Origin: Candidatus Nitrosopumilus sp.
GTDB taxonomy: Archaea > Thermoproteota > Nitrososphaeria > Nitrososphaerales > Nitrosopumilaceae
DNA length: 64,000 nucleotides
Direction of reading: 5' to 3'
Assembly: GCA_003331425.1 (NCBI GenBank)
Contig: QOOS01000003.1
Span: 62,001 to 126,000, forward strand
Below are positions 17,645 to 26,433 of this stretch, piece after piece. The notes beneath the pieces were generated by a model. That model saw only the letters and a list, made by a program, of their open reading frames with translations. It was not told the origin of the DNA and did not search any database. Numbering within the stretch: position 1 is the stretch's first letter; every line of letters begins with the position of its first letter. Both the position numbers and the translations under genes were made by a program.

Positions 17645-18778
17645 TTATTTGATTTTCTTATTTAATTCAGTTATGAATTTTTTAATTTTTGGTTTTGGAA
17701 CTACAGCTCCACATGCCTTATCATGTCCACCACCAGATCCACCAAGACTAGTTGCCAAAAGATTAACAATTTTTCCTAAATGAACTTTGCAGTTTTTAGA
17801 ACCCCTTACTGAGACGGCATAAATTCCATGATCAACTCTTTCTTTGTAAGCAACACCAACATCCTTTCCAGATAATCCCATGACAAAATTAACAGCACCA
17901 CTAGCACCAGAATCCAAAATTTCCATATGACCAAGATTAGTCATTGTTTTCATACCTTTTTTGACTTTAGCAATCATTTGAGATAATTTCTCTACTTGAA
18001 TCTGTGCAAATTCAAAAGTATTTGGAATATCGTGAGGGAATTTTGAATCAGCTAATTCCTCAACTAGATATTGTAAATAATCTGGCTCTCTTTGATGTCC
18101 AACAATATTGTAAGTCATTACTGTTGCACTAATCAGTGCAAACTGTCTATCATAGATTTGAAGTAATTTAGAACCTAGAGGTCTATCTTCCATATAGTCT
18201 GTAATAGCCGCACATGTTGCAACAAAAGAAGCATGATCATTTAATTTTGATTTGTATGCATTGTAAACTTGAACAGTGGTACATTCATTGATATCATGAA
18301 TAACTTTAACTTTGATTTTTTCTAAAGCAGTTACAACATTTGGATCAATGTCATGATGGTCAATGTAAGTGACTGAAACTTTATTTTTTCTCAGTCTTGT
18401 CATAAGATCAATAAATTCATCTTGAGTTTTTTTACTCAATCCCAAATCACAAATAAATAATGTCTTTAATTTTTCATCCAATACAACTTGGTTTAATGCT
18501 TCCATTTGACCAGGATAATCTACAAGTATTGCGTCGCCACCAAAAGCTTGTCGAATAAGGGCTGCAGAACTAATCCCATCACAATCTTCTTTATGGGAAA
18601 TACAAATTACTTTAGTTTTTTTAGATTTGGCTGTAACTTTTTTTGTTACTTTTTTAGCTGCGGTTTTTTTGGCTGTAACTTTTTTTGTTACTTTTTTAGC
18701 TGCGGTTTTTTTGGCTGTAACTTTTTTTGTTACTTTTTTAGCTGCGGTTTTTTTTGATACTTTTTTTGTTACTGCCAA
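17645..18778 (-). CDS. DHH-family phosphoesterase with a histone-H1-like lysine tail
   Basis: A 377-residue DHH phosphoesterase (RecJ/NrnA superfamily). After a tail of about 55 residues the catalytic domain shows ISHKEDCDGISSAALI (motif I), LFICDLG, YIDHHDIDP (DHH motif) and a C-terminal DHHA1-like domain with GGSGGGHDKACGA. Enzymes of this family hydrolyse oligonucleotides, cyclic dinucleotides or pyrophosphate. The N-terminus is exceptional: three 14-residue units KKTAAKKVTKKVTA encoded by an exact 42-base tandem repeat, resembling the C-terminal tail of histone H1 or bacterial H1-like proteins. It probably anchors the enzyme to nucleic acid. It ends 15 bases from the convergent ridA gene. 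Confidence 0.85.
   Translation of the reverse strand: MAVTKKVSKKTAAKKVTKKVTAKKTAAKKVTKKVTAKKTAAKKVTKKVTAKSKKTKVICISHKEDCDGISSAALIRQAFGGDAILVDYPGQMEALNQVVLDEKLKTLFICDLGLSKKTQDEFIDLMTRLRKNKVSVTYIDHHDIDPNVVTALEKIKVKVIHDINECTTVQVYNAYKSKLNDHASFVATCAAITDYMEDRPLGSKLLQIYDRQFALISATVMTYNIVGHQREPDYLQYLVEELADSKFPHDIPNTFEFAQIQVEKLSQMIAKVKKGMKTMTNLGHMEILDSGASGAVNFVMGLSGKDVGVAYKERVDHGIYAVSVRGSKNCKVHLGKIVNLLATSLGGSGGGHDKACGAVVPKPKIKKFITELNKKIK
18629..18754. repeat. Tandem repeat, three 42-base units
   Basis: Three near-perfect 42-base units, each coding KKTAAKKVTKKVTA on the minus strand, forming residues 9-50 of the DHH phosphoesterase. The repeat keeps frame, so copy-number change would only lengthen or shorten the basic tail. 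Confidence 0.95.
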
Positions 18779-18825
18779 TATATCGTAAAATTCTACAAAC
18801 CCTCATTTAAATGAAGAAAAATAGA

Positions 18826-19017
18826 TTAAGATTTTCTAAAAGATTTTTTGATACTAGGTGGGACCAAGGAATCAGAATTTACATAAATATGGTAAAAAGA
18901 TTCACCGTCTAATTGAGTCTGATAATCAATTTCTTGGATTTTTTCTAATTCTTCATCAGAAGCATTCAAAATTAATTCGTCTAAATGCTGCAAATTTTTT
19001 CTATCTTCAATATTCAT
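18826..19017 (-). CDS. Small acidic hypothetical protein, 63 aa
   Basis: A 63-residue protein, acidic in its first half (LDELILNASDEELEKIQEID) and basic at the end (IKKSFRKS). It is probably one amphipathic helix followed by a strand (SFYHIYVNSDSLV). No family recognised. It sits between the DHH gene and citrate synthase, transcribed divergently from the latter. Confidence 0.55.
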   Translation of the reverse strand: MNIEDRKNLQHLDELILNASDEELEKIQEIDYQTQLDGESFYHIYVNSDSLVPPSIKKSFRKS

Positions 19018-19133
19018 TAATTTTTGATTGGAAATTTTGATTTATGAGCAAAAGTTGTCATATTAGACAAATTACTAAATTTACTATCACAATTTTAGAG
19101 AAAATATAATAGATGAATTTTGGTAGGCACCTT

Positions 19134-20297
19134 ATGGAGACAAAAAATATTGGACTTCGAGGCATAGAAGTAGCTGATACCAAAATATCCAATATCGACG
19201 GTGGAAAAGGGAAATTAATCTATAGAGGATTTGATATCTTAGATCTTACAAAAAATTCAACTTTTGAAGAAACAGCATATCTTCTATTATATGATAAATT
19301 GCCAACAAAACAAGAATTAAATGAATTTAATACAAAATTAGTGGAAGCCAGATACATTCCAAAACAAATGCAAAAAAATATGGAAAATTGGCGTGGCGAT
19401 GCAGATCCTATGGATATGCTTCAAGCATTTGTTTCAGCACTGGCAGGATATTATGATGAAGAATTTGCCAACAAAGATGCAAGTTATGAAAAAGCAATCA
19501 ACTTAATTGCAAAAGTTCCAACTATCATCGCAAGTTGGCAAAGAATTAGAAATGGTTTAGATATTGTTGATCCAGATGCATCACTAAGTCATGCTGCAAA
19601 TTTCCTATACATGATGTCAGGGGAAAAACCAGATTCAGAAGTAGAAAGGATTTTTGATGTTTGTTTAATTTTACATGCAGATCATACATTTAATGCATCT
19701 ACATTTACAGCAAGACAAGTTGCATCAACTCGTGCACATATGTACTCAGCATCTAGTGCAGCTATTGGTGCATTAAGTGGAGAATTACACGGTGGTGCAA
19801 ATACCGAAGTAATGAAAATGTTATTGGAAATTTCAGACATAGATAAAGTAGAGCCATGGATAAAAGAAAAATTATCCCAAGGTGAAAAAGTTATGGGAAT
19901 GGGTCATGCAGTATACAAAACATATGACCCACGAGCTCAAGTGTTAAAAGAACTATCAAGAAAACTTGCAGCTAAAAGTAAAGACAAATGGTTTGATATG
20001 ACAGAAAAGATTGAAACTGCAACAATTTCAGAAATGAAATCCCAAAAAGGGAAAGACATCTATCCAAACGTGGATTTGTACAGCGCATCAATTTACTATA
20101 TGCTAAAAATTCCTGTTGATCTTAATACACCAATATTTGCCATTTCTAGAGTTGCAGGATGGGCAGCACATATCATCGAGGAGAAGTTTGCAGAAGCTGC
20201 ACCAAAAACAGCATTGTATAGACCTAAGGCAGTATATGTTGGAAAATATTGCGGTCCTCAAGGATGCGAATACAAAACATTAGATTTAAGAAAATAA
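19134..20297 (+). CDS. gltA: Citrate synthase
   Basis: Condenses acetyl-CoA and oxaloacetate to citrate. The protein of about 387 residues has the catalytic histidines in LHADHTFNASTF and GHAVYKTYDPRA, plus the aspartate-bearing DLYSASIYYML. Length fits the archaeal/type I small-form synthases; 2-methylcitrate synthase activity is hard to exclude. An earlier in-frame ATG at 19113 would add seven residues (MNFGRHL), but an AT-rich TATA-like box at about 19100-19111 lies about 26 bases before 19134, which suits a leaderless message starting at METKNIGLRG. In an autotroph it supplies 2-oxoglutarate for biosynthesis through an incomplete TCA pathway. Confidence 0.93.
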   Translation: METKNIGLRGIEVADTKISNIDGGKGKLIYRGFDILDLTKNSTFEETAYLLLYDKLPTKQELNEFNTKLVEARYIPKQMQKNMENWRGDADPMDMLQAFVSALAGYYDEEFANKDASYEKAINLIAKVPTIIASWQRIRNGLDIVDPDASLSHAANFLYMMSGEKPDSEVERIFDVCLILHADHTFNASTFTARQVASTRAHMYSASSAAIGALSGELHGGANTEVMKMLLEISDIDKVEPWIKEKLSQGEKVMGMGHAVYKTYDPRAQVLKELSRKLAAKSKDKWFDMTEKIETATISEMKSQKGKDIYPNVDLYSASIYYMLKIPVDLNTPIFAISRVAGWAAHIIEEKFAEAAPKTALYRPKAVYVGKYCGPQGCEYKTLDLRK

Positions 20298-20299
20298 TT

Positions 20300-20506
20300 T
20301 TAATTTCTTGTATCAAGCCATTCTTTTGCTTTTGAATTTACATCATGTTTGTACAAAACTTCAAAAACCATATCATAAAATGTGATACCTTTTTTTTGAG
20401 CCTGATCATCAAGCCATTTAATTCCATCAGATAATTCTGGATCAAATTCAGAGAACTCTACTAACTCATCAACCATTTTTGAAAAGAATGCCTGCGATTC
20501 TATCAT
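20300..20506 (-). CDS. Small helical hypothetical protein, 68 aa
   Basis: A 68-residue acidic helical protein (FFSKMVDELVEFSEFDPELSDGIKWLDDQAQKKG). No motif visible. It is convergent with citrate synthase, ending two bases after that gene's stop. Coding-like composition and a clean ATG support it as real; function unknown. Confidence 0.6.
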   Translation of the reverse strand: MIESQAFFSKMVDELVEFSEFDPELSDGIKWLDDQAQKKGITFYDMVFEVLYKHDVNSKAKEWLDTRN

Positions 20507-20582
20507 ATGTTCAACTTTCCAACTATGATCATAAAGGAACTATTCTAAATATATAGACAAAAAACCATTTTTTGATTGACAA

Positions 20583-20966
20583 TTGGAACACATTTTGTAT
20601 TTTAATGGGGATTTGAAGAAAATTTCATGGGTAATCCAGACTGGAGGTCAAGAACTAGCTCAAAGTAGAGTGCATGTTGAAAAATACAAGGACAAAATTA
20701 CTAAAATTCAATCAAAATATGTGGCATTACATATTGCATTATTTTGGGGAATTGGCACATTTAAGATAAAAAATGAAGACAATGTAAAAATCAAATTAGA
20801 TGAAGAAGTTATGTTTGATCAATTAAATTCAAAAACAAAAATTAACGATGAATTTATTGAAAATAAAATAAAGTTCATCCAAAGTTTCATCAAACAGAGA
20901 AAATTAAGAGTAGATTTTGAAAAAATTACTAATGAAAATAATTTATCAAATAAATTTTTAAAATAA
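20583..20966 (+). CDS. Hypothetical protein, 127 aa
   Basis: A 127-residue protein beginning at a TTG (20583), as no ATG precedes the first strand. The N-terminal half alternates strands and helices (HILYFNGDLKKISWVIQTGG, then YVALHIALFWGIGTFKI), which loosely recalls a ribonuclease-H-like fold, though I cannot see its acidic catalytic set. The C-terminal half is a basic helix pair. Divergent from the 68-residue gene at 20506. No function is claimed. Confidence 0.65.
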   Translation: MEHILYFNGDLKKISWVIQTGGQELAQSRVHVEKYKDKITKIQSKYVALHIALFWGIGTFKIKNEDNVKIKLDEEVMFDQLNSKTKINDEFIENKIKFIQSFIKQRKLRVDFEKITNENNLSNKFLK

Positions 20967-21012
20967 AAGAGATTAAGACCGAAAACGGAGAGTTACTCGG
21001 TGAGATCTCTTA
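20966..21012 (+). ncRNA. Possible stem-loop RNA or 3' structure after the 127-aa gene
   Basis: Directly after the stop codon, AAGAGAT (20967-20973) pairs perfectly with ATCTCTT (21005-21011), and inside it ACCG pairs with CGGT; a smaller CCG-AAAA-CGG hairpin is also possible. The GC content is locally raised. It may be a 3'-end stabilising structure or terminator for the gene before it, or a short RNA in the 290-base gap before the cupredoxin gene. The rest of the gap to 21258 is AT-rich, with one small palindrome at 21061-21072 and a TATA-like box near 21226. Confidence 0.35.
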
Positions 21013-21258
21013 ATTGTAATTACAATTTTGATTGAGAGTATAAGCAATAAAACAAATAATTGTTGAACAACATTAACAACACTCAGACATTAATTAGAGC
21101 GATCATATAGAATTTTCAACAGATTTTAAAAATTTATGTAATAATTTCAACAATATTCAAAAATTAGAAATGAAGGAAGAGATTTATCGACATTTCTTAG
21201 TATTAGTTAGAAAACAACGATTAGATTTATTTACTATACACCTAGAAATGGATCAATT

Positions 21259-21999
21259 ATGGCAAGCATAGACAAAGCAGCAATTGTATTTTCAATTGCA
21301 ATCACATTAGTTGGTGTCGGAATTGCAGCAATGGGAGGTTCAATGGACAACTCATCAGCAGCACCTACTCAACAAATGAGTTCTGCAACAAATACAGATG
21401 CAGCTGAAAAAGCAGCAGATGCAGCAGCAGCTAAAGCAGCAGCAGCAGATGCAGCAGCAGCTAAAGCAGCAGAAAGAGCCGCAGCAGCAGATGCAGCAGC
21501 AGCAGAAAAAGCTGAAGCAGCAGCAGCTAAAGCAGCAGCAGCAGATGCAGCAGCTAAAGCAGCAGCAGCAGAAAAAGCAGCAGCAGCAGATGCAGCAGCA
21601 GCTAAAGCAGCAGATGCAGCAGCAGCTAAAGCAGCAGATGCAGCAGCAGCTAAAGCAGCAGCAGAAGCTGAAGCAGCCGCAATGGCAGCAGCAGGTCCAG
21701 AAACACATATCGTTGAAACTGCAATGGGAAGTGGTGCACCAGGATGTGAAACATCTAATGCATGTTACTTACCAGAAGACATCACCATTAATGCTGGAGA
21801 CACAGTAAAGTGGGATAACGTAGACACAGCAGCACACACTGTAACAGGTGGTAGCCCAGCAGATGGTCCATCCGGAGCATTTGACAGCAGTCTACTAATG
21901 GCAGGTATGCCTTATTCATTCACATTTGATGATGCAGGTTACTACGATTACTTCTGTATGGTCCATCCTTGGATGGTTGGTAGTGTTACTGTAAACTAA
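21259..21999 (+). CDS. Membrane-anchored blue-copper (plastocyanin/halocyanin-type) protein with Ala-rich spacer
   Basis: A 246-residue exported cupredoxin. Residues 6-27 form a signal-anchor helix; residues 48-146 are a long Ala/Lys/Asp/Glu spacer built from AAKAADA-like units; residues 147-246 are a type I copper domain with ligands H193, C233, H236 and M239 (HTV ... FCMVHPWM). Ammonia-oxidising thaumarchaea use many such proteins as copper electron carriers outside the membrane, and this one is likely part of that system. The spacer is probably a long helix holding the redox domain away from the membrane. A TATA-like box near 21226 would give a very short leader. Confidence 0.92.
   Translation: MASIDKAAIVFSIAITLVGVGIAAMGGSMDNSSAAPTQQMSSATNTDAAEKAADAAAAKAAAADAAAAKAAERAAAADAAAAEKAEAAAAKAAAADAAAKAAAAEKAAAADAAAAKAADAAAAKAADAAAAKAAAEAEAAAMAAAGPETHIVETAMGSGAPGCETSNACYLPEDITINAGDTVKWDNVDTAAHTVTGGSPADGPSGAFDSSLLMAGMPYSFTFDDAGYYDYFCMVHPWMVGSVTVN
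21400..21696. repeat. GCA/GCT-rich repeat coding an alanine-rich spacer
   Basis: About 300 bases made of GCAGCA, GCTAAA, GATGCA blocks; several 21-base runs recur (GCAGCAGATGCA with GCAGCTAAA). It encodes the Ala-rich spacer and is likely prone to length change. On the other strand and in other frames it generates long artefactual Cys- or Gln-rich reading frames. Confidence 0.9.
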
Positions 22000-22018
22000 C
22001 CAAAAATTTTTCTTTTTT

Positions 22019-23605
22019 CTATTTTATTTTATTTTTTCTTATAGCTCGATTATATGCTACACCAAATCTATGAGTTTCATCCCTAGCATGTTGTAAAATT
22101 TGTAAGGACTTTTTATTTTTTGGAATTACAACAGGTTTGCTAATTTTTGGAAGGTATACTTCTTCATTTTCTTTTGCTAAAGAAACACAAGGTAATTTCA
22201 ATCCAAGAGATTCTAAAGACTTCAGAGCAGCATTCAATTGACCCTTTCCACCATCAATTAAAATCAAATCAGGTAAATCAGAATTTTCCTCCAATAATCT
22301 ATAATATCTTCTTTTAATGACTTCACCAATCATAGCAAAATCATCTCTACCCTGAATAGTTTTGATTTTGAATTTTCTATATCCAGATTTGTTTGGAATG
22401 CCATCAATAAAACTAGACATAGACCCAACTGCAAATTCAGCACCATGGTTAGAAATATCAAAACATTCAATGTTGTTAGGCAACGAAGGCAAATTCAAAA
22501 GTTCTTGTAATTCAACTAATGCAGGATTGGCACCTTTGGAGTGAATTAGTCTGATATTTTTTAATATCAAATTCATAATATCATTTTTTTTACCACGTGT
22601 AGGAGTCATTATTTTTACATTAAATCCAGATTGTTCAGATAGTAAAGATTCTAGTAATTTTTGATTTTCAGGAATTTCACTAACGATAATGAATTTAGGA
22701 ATTTTATGAGTGGAATAATACTGATAAAGAAAATTTGAAAAGGAATTATCACCCACCAAATCAAAAAAGAACTTGTCACTATCTCGAATCACCCCATTAA
22801 TCATTCTGAAATTCATTATTGTGGCAGTTTGTTCTTGAATTCCAATGCCAAAATACTCTTCATCAGAATTTTCAACATATTCCATTTTTTGTTTAGTCTG
22901 AAGACTACCAAGCCTGATCAAAGTATCACGAATATCCTTTGCACGCTCAAATTGTTGGGATTCTGCAGCTTGATGCATTTCATCTTCTAATTTTTTTGTA
23001 AAAATTTTTGTGTCGTTTTTACCTTTCAGCACATCTTCTAATTTTTTAACATGATCAGAGTATTTTTCTTGAGCATCTTTGAATTCACATGGACCTTCAC
23101 AATTACCTAAATGATATTCTAAACAAACTTTTTTTGGCAAAGTTTTACAAATTCTAATTTGAAATGCTTTTCTTAAAGTTCCAATAGTCAATAATTTAGA
23201 ACTACCTTGAGTAAAAGGACCATAAAATTTTCCTTTACCCAAAAATTTTCCATCTCTAGTTCTTCTAGCAACTAATAATCTAGGATATTTTTCATCAGAA
23301 ACTCTCAAGTATGTATATCGTTGCTGATCTTTTAATTCAATGTTAAATCGTGGACGATATTTTTTAATCATATTTGATTCTAAAAGAAAAGCTTCACTTT
23401 CATTATCAGTTAAAACAAATTCAATATCAGAAATATTTTCAACTAATTTTTGAGTTTTATAATTTTGATTTTTATTAAAATAAGAACGAACACGGTTTTT
23501 GAGATTTTTTGCTTTTCCAATGTAAATAATTTTGTCATCAGAATCTTTCATTAAGTAAATACCAGGATTAGTTGGAATGGTGATTTTAGAAATATCAAAA
23601 GTCAT
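22019..23605 (-). CDS. uvrC: Excinuclease ABC subunit C, lacking the C-terminal HhH domain
   Basis: A 528-residue nuclease that makes both incisions in UvrABC nucleotide-excision repair. The N-terminal GIY-YIG domain is clear (PGIYLMKDSDDKIIYIGKAK), a UVR motif lies near residue 205, and the RNase-H-like 5' nuclease has its aspartates in ECFDISNHG and LILIDGGKGQL with the closing HRFGVAYNR. Family members of about 600 residues continue with a tandem helix-hairpin-helix DNA-binding domain; here the protein stops a few residues after HRFGVAYNRAIR and nothing resembling HhH follows before the convergent cupredoxin gene. The start overlaps the uvrA stop by 4 bases. Confidence 0.93.
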   Translation of the reverse strand: MTFDISKITIPTNPGIYLMKDSDDKIIYIGKAKNLKNRVRSYFNKNQNYKTQKLVENISDIEFVLTDNESEAFLLESNMIKKYRPRFNIELKDQQRYTYLRVSDEKYPRLLVARRTRDGKFLGKGKFYGPFTQGSSKLLTIGTLRKAFQIRICKTLPKKVCLEYHLGNCEGPCEFKDAQEKYSDHVKKLEDVLKGKNDTKIFTKKLEDEMHQAAESQQFERAKDIRDTLIRLGSLQTKQKMEYVENSDEEYFGIGIQEQTATIMNFRMINGVIRDSDKFFFDLVGDNSFSNFLYQYYSTHKIPKFIIVSEIPENQKLLESLLSEQSGFNVKIMTPTRGKKNDIMNLILKNIRLIHSKGANPALVELQELLNLPSLPNNIECFDISNHGAEFAVGSMSSFIDGIPNKSGYRKFKIKTIQGRDDFAMIGEVIKRRYYRLLEENSDLPDLILIDGGKGQLNAALKSLESLGLKLPCVSLAKENEEVYLPKISKPVVIPKNKKSLQILQHARDETHRFGVAYNRAIRKNKIK

Positions 23606-26433
23606 TTTTTCATTAATTTTTTCAAATATTTTCCAGTATAACTGCCAGGAGATTTTGAAACATCAAGAGGGGTACCAGCAGTCACAATTCTACCACCTTC
23701 ATCTCCACCTTCAGGACCTAAATCAATCAACCAATCTGAATTTTTTATGATATCCATATTATGCTCAATCACCACTACAGTATTTCCCAAATTAACTAAT
23801 CTGTTTAATACATCTAATAATTTTTGAACGTCTGCAAAATGCAAACCAGTTGTAGGCTCATCTAAAATGTAAAGAGTCTTTCCAGTACCACGTTTTGATA
23901 ATTCTGAAGCAAGTTTAACTCTTTGAGCCTCACCACCAGATAGAGTAGTGGATGATTGTCCAAGTTTGATATATCCTAAACCAACATCATTAACAGTTTG
24001 TAATTTTCTTTGAATAGATGGAACATTTTCAAAGAAATTCAATGCCTCATAAACGGTCATTTGTAGAACATCAGAAACATTCTTTCCTTTGTACAATACA
24101 GATAATGTTTCAGAATTGTATCGCTTTCCTTTACATTCATCACATTTTACATAAACATCAGATAAGAATTGCATTTCAATTTGTTTTACACCGTCACCTT
24201 CACATGCAAAACATCTTCCATCGGCAACATTAAAAGAAAATTGTCCTGGTGCATATCCACGTTCTTTTGATAATGCAGTATTAGAGTACAATTCTCGAAT
24301 AGGTGTAAAAGCACCTATGTATGTTGCAGGATTTGAACGAGGTGTTCTACCTATAGGAGATTGATCAATAGCAATAACTTTATCAATATTATCTATACCA
24401 GAAATTTCTTTGTGAGCACCAGAACTGATATGTGTTTTAGAAAAATGATTTTCTAAACTTTTAAGTAAAATATCATTTATCAATGTAGATTTTCCAGATC
24501 CAGATACTCCAGTTACAGATACAAATAATCCCAAAGGAATTTCTACATCAAGGTTTTTCAAATTATTTTCAGATGCATCTTTAATAATTAAGGAACCTTC
24601 AGGTTTACGAATTTTATTTTCTAAAAGAATTAAAGAATCATCTTTAAGATAAGTTCCAGTTACAGATGTGTTTGACTGTAATATTTTTTTGATTGTCCCT
24701 TCAAAAACAATGTTGCCCCCATGCACTCCAGCACCAGGGCCTAAATCAATAATCCAATCTGAATTCCGTATTACTTCCTCGTCATGCTCTACAACAATGA
24801 TAGTATTTCCAAGATTTCGTAGCTTATTTAGCGTTTTAATTAGTCTAGCATTATCACGTTGATGTAATCCAATTGTGGGTTCGTCAAGGACATACAAAAC
24901 ACCCGTGAGATTAGAACCAATTTGAGTAGCCAATCTAATTCGTTGAGATTCTCCTCCAGACAATGTGGAACTAAGACGATTTAAGGTAAGATAATTTAAT
25001 CCAACATTAATTAAAAATTCTAAACGTTCTTTAATTTCTTTAAGAATATCTCTTCCAATATGTTGTTCCGTTTCAGTCAATTTCAAATTAGAAAAGAAAT
25101 CAAAACAGTTAGTGATGGACAAATCACACACATCCATTATTCCCAAATCATTAATCGTAACTGCAAGAGATTCAGGTTTTAGTTTTTTACCATTACATGT
25201 AGTACAATGAGTATCACGCATAAACTGCTTGAGCCATTCACGTTTTGATTCAGAATCAGTTTCTAGAAAAACTCGTTGAAGGTTTACAAGTACACCTTCA
25301 AATGCATTAGTGTACTTCCATGAAGAATCTCCAGATTTAGAATTATATTGAAAATCAATTAAATCAGATGTTCCATTTAAAATAATTTTAAGATGTTTTG
25401 GTTTTATTTTTTCAATCGGAGTCATAAGATCAAATCCAAATTTTTCACCAACTGTTCTTAATGCTTGTCTCCTAAATGCAGAAAATCTTCCGCTCCAAGG
25501 AACAATCGCACCATCTAAAATTGATTTTGATTTATCAGGAATTACTAAATCAGCATCAAATTCCATTTTAACTCCCAAACCATTACATGTTTTACATAAC
25601 CCAAATGGAGAGTTAAATGAAAAATTCCTAGGTTCAAGTTCACCAATAGTTAGTCCACAATGTGGACAAGCATTATTCTGAGAAAAGATTTTTTCAGATT
25701 TCTCGGATGAAACCATCACATCACCCTTTGAGGCTTTAATTGCAGTTTGAATAGCCTCAAAAATCCTAGATCTTTCAGATTTACTTGTTGAAATTCTATC
25801 TACAACAATTTCAATATTATGCCATTTTTGTCGATCTAATGGAGGTATACCATCATCTAGGTTCAAAATTTCACCGTTTAGTCGTATTCTAGAATATCCA
25901 TCTTTTTTGATTTGTTCGAAGAGTTTCTCATAGGTGCCCTTTTTTCTTTGAATAAGGGGAGATAAAATTAGTATTTTTTGTCCCAAAAAATCTTTGAGTA
26001 CAGAATCACAAATTCGTTCAACAGATTGTGTAGAAATTTTTCTTTTACAATTTGTACAATGAGGTATTCCAATTCTAGCAAAAAGTAAACGCATGTAATC
26101 ATAAATTTCAGTAGTAGTACCAACAGTTGAACGTGGGTTTTTACTAGTAGTTTTTTGTTGAATTGCAATTGCAGGAGATAATCCTTCAATTGAATCAACA
26201 TCAGGTTTATCCATCATTTCCAAAAATTGACGAGCATAAGAGGAAAGTGATTCAACGTATCTTCGTTGTCCTTCAGCATAGATGGTATCAAATGCCAAAG
26301 TAGATTTTCCAGAACCAGATAAACCACTAATTACTACCAATTGATTTTTTGGAATATCTACATCAATATTTTTTAAATTATGATGGCGAGCTCCTCGAAT
26401 TTTTAATTTATTATCTATCATTTCTGTATTCAA
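23602..26433 (-). CDS. uvrA: Excinuclease ABC subunit A
   Basis: A 943-residue ABC-type ATPase that finds helix-distorting DNA damage with UvrB. Two ABC modules are visible: Walker A GLSGSGKST (about 34) and GVSGSGKST (about 645); signature LSGGESQRI and LSGGEAQRV; zinc-binding pairs CTNCKR, CPHCG...CKTC, CTTC and CFAC...CDEC. The nominal ATG at 26433 overlaps the uvrB 3' end by 23 bases; a second Met at 26421 (MIDNKLKIRG) is as likely. It is the middle gene of the uvrB-uvrA-uvrC operon. The system is bacterial in origin and known in mesophilic archaea by transfer. Confidence 0.96.
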   Translation of the reverse strand: MNTEMIDNKLKIRGARHHNLKNIDVDIPKNQLVVISGLSGSGKSTLAFDTIYAEGQRRYVESLSSYARQFLEMMDKPDVDSIEGLSPAIAIQQKTTSKNPRSTVGTTTEIYDYMRLLFARIGIPHCTNCKRKISTQSVERICDSVLKDFLGQKILILSPLIQRKKGTYEKLFEQIKKDGYSRIRLNGEILNLDDGIPPLDRQKWHNIEIVVDRISTSKSERSRIFEAIQTAIKASKGDVMVSSEKSEKIFSQNNACPHCGLTIGELEPRNFSFNSPFGLCKTCNGLGVKMEFDADLVIPDKSKSILDGAIVPWSGRFSAFRRQALRTVGEKFGFDLMTPIEKIKPKHLKIILNGTSDLIDFQYNSKSGDSSWKYTNAFEGVLVNLQRVFLETDSESKREWLKQFMRDTHCTTCNGKKLKPESLAVTINDLGIMDVCDLSITNCFDFFSNLKLTETEQHIGRDILKEIKERLEFLINVGLNYLTLNRLSSTLSGGESQRIRLATQIGSNLTGVLYVLDEPTIGLHQRDNARLIKTLNKLRNLGNTIIVVEHDEEVIRNSDWIIDLGPGAGVHGGNIVFEGTIKKILQSNTSVTGTYLKDDSLILLENKIRKPEGSLIIKDASENNLKNLDVEIPLGLFVSVTGVSGSGKSTLINDILLKSLENHFSKTHISSGAHKEISGIDNIDKVIAIDQSPIGRTPRSNPATYIGAFTPIRELYSNTALSKERGYAPGQFSFNVADGRCFACEGDGVKQIEMQFLSDVYVKCDECKGKRYNSETLSVLYKGKNVSDVLQMTVYEALNFFENVPSIQRKLQTVNDVGLGYIKLGQSSTTLSGGEAQRVKLASELSKRGTGKTLYILDEPTTGLHFADVQKLLDVLNRLVNLGNTVVVIEHNMDIIKNSDWLIDLGPEGGDEGGRIVTAGTPLDVSKSPGSYTGKYLKKLMKK

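Noticed and set aside
18629-18754. CRISPR-like array
   Set aside because: The 42-base units are directly adjacent without spacers and are in frame in a gene; not a CRISPR. The same applies to the 36-base units at 5690-5833.
18506-18757. Plus-strand frame rich in Cys/Phe opposite the DHH phosphoesterase tail
   Set aside because: It is the antisense of the lysine-rich tandem repeat; the repetitive Phe/Cys composition is an artefact.
21355-21808. Long Cys-rich (minus) and Gln-rich (plus) frames across the cupredoxin gene
   Set aside because: They are out-of-frame readings of the GCA/GCT repeat that encodes the Ala-rich spacer; the cupredoxin frame has signal anchor, copper ligands and a proper stop.
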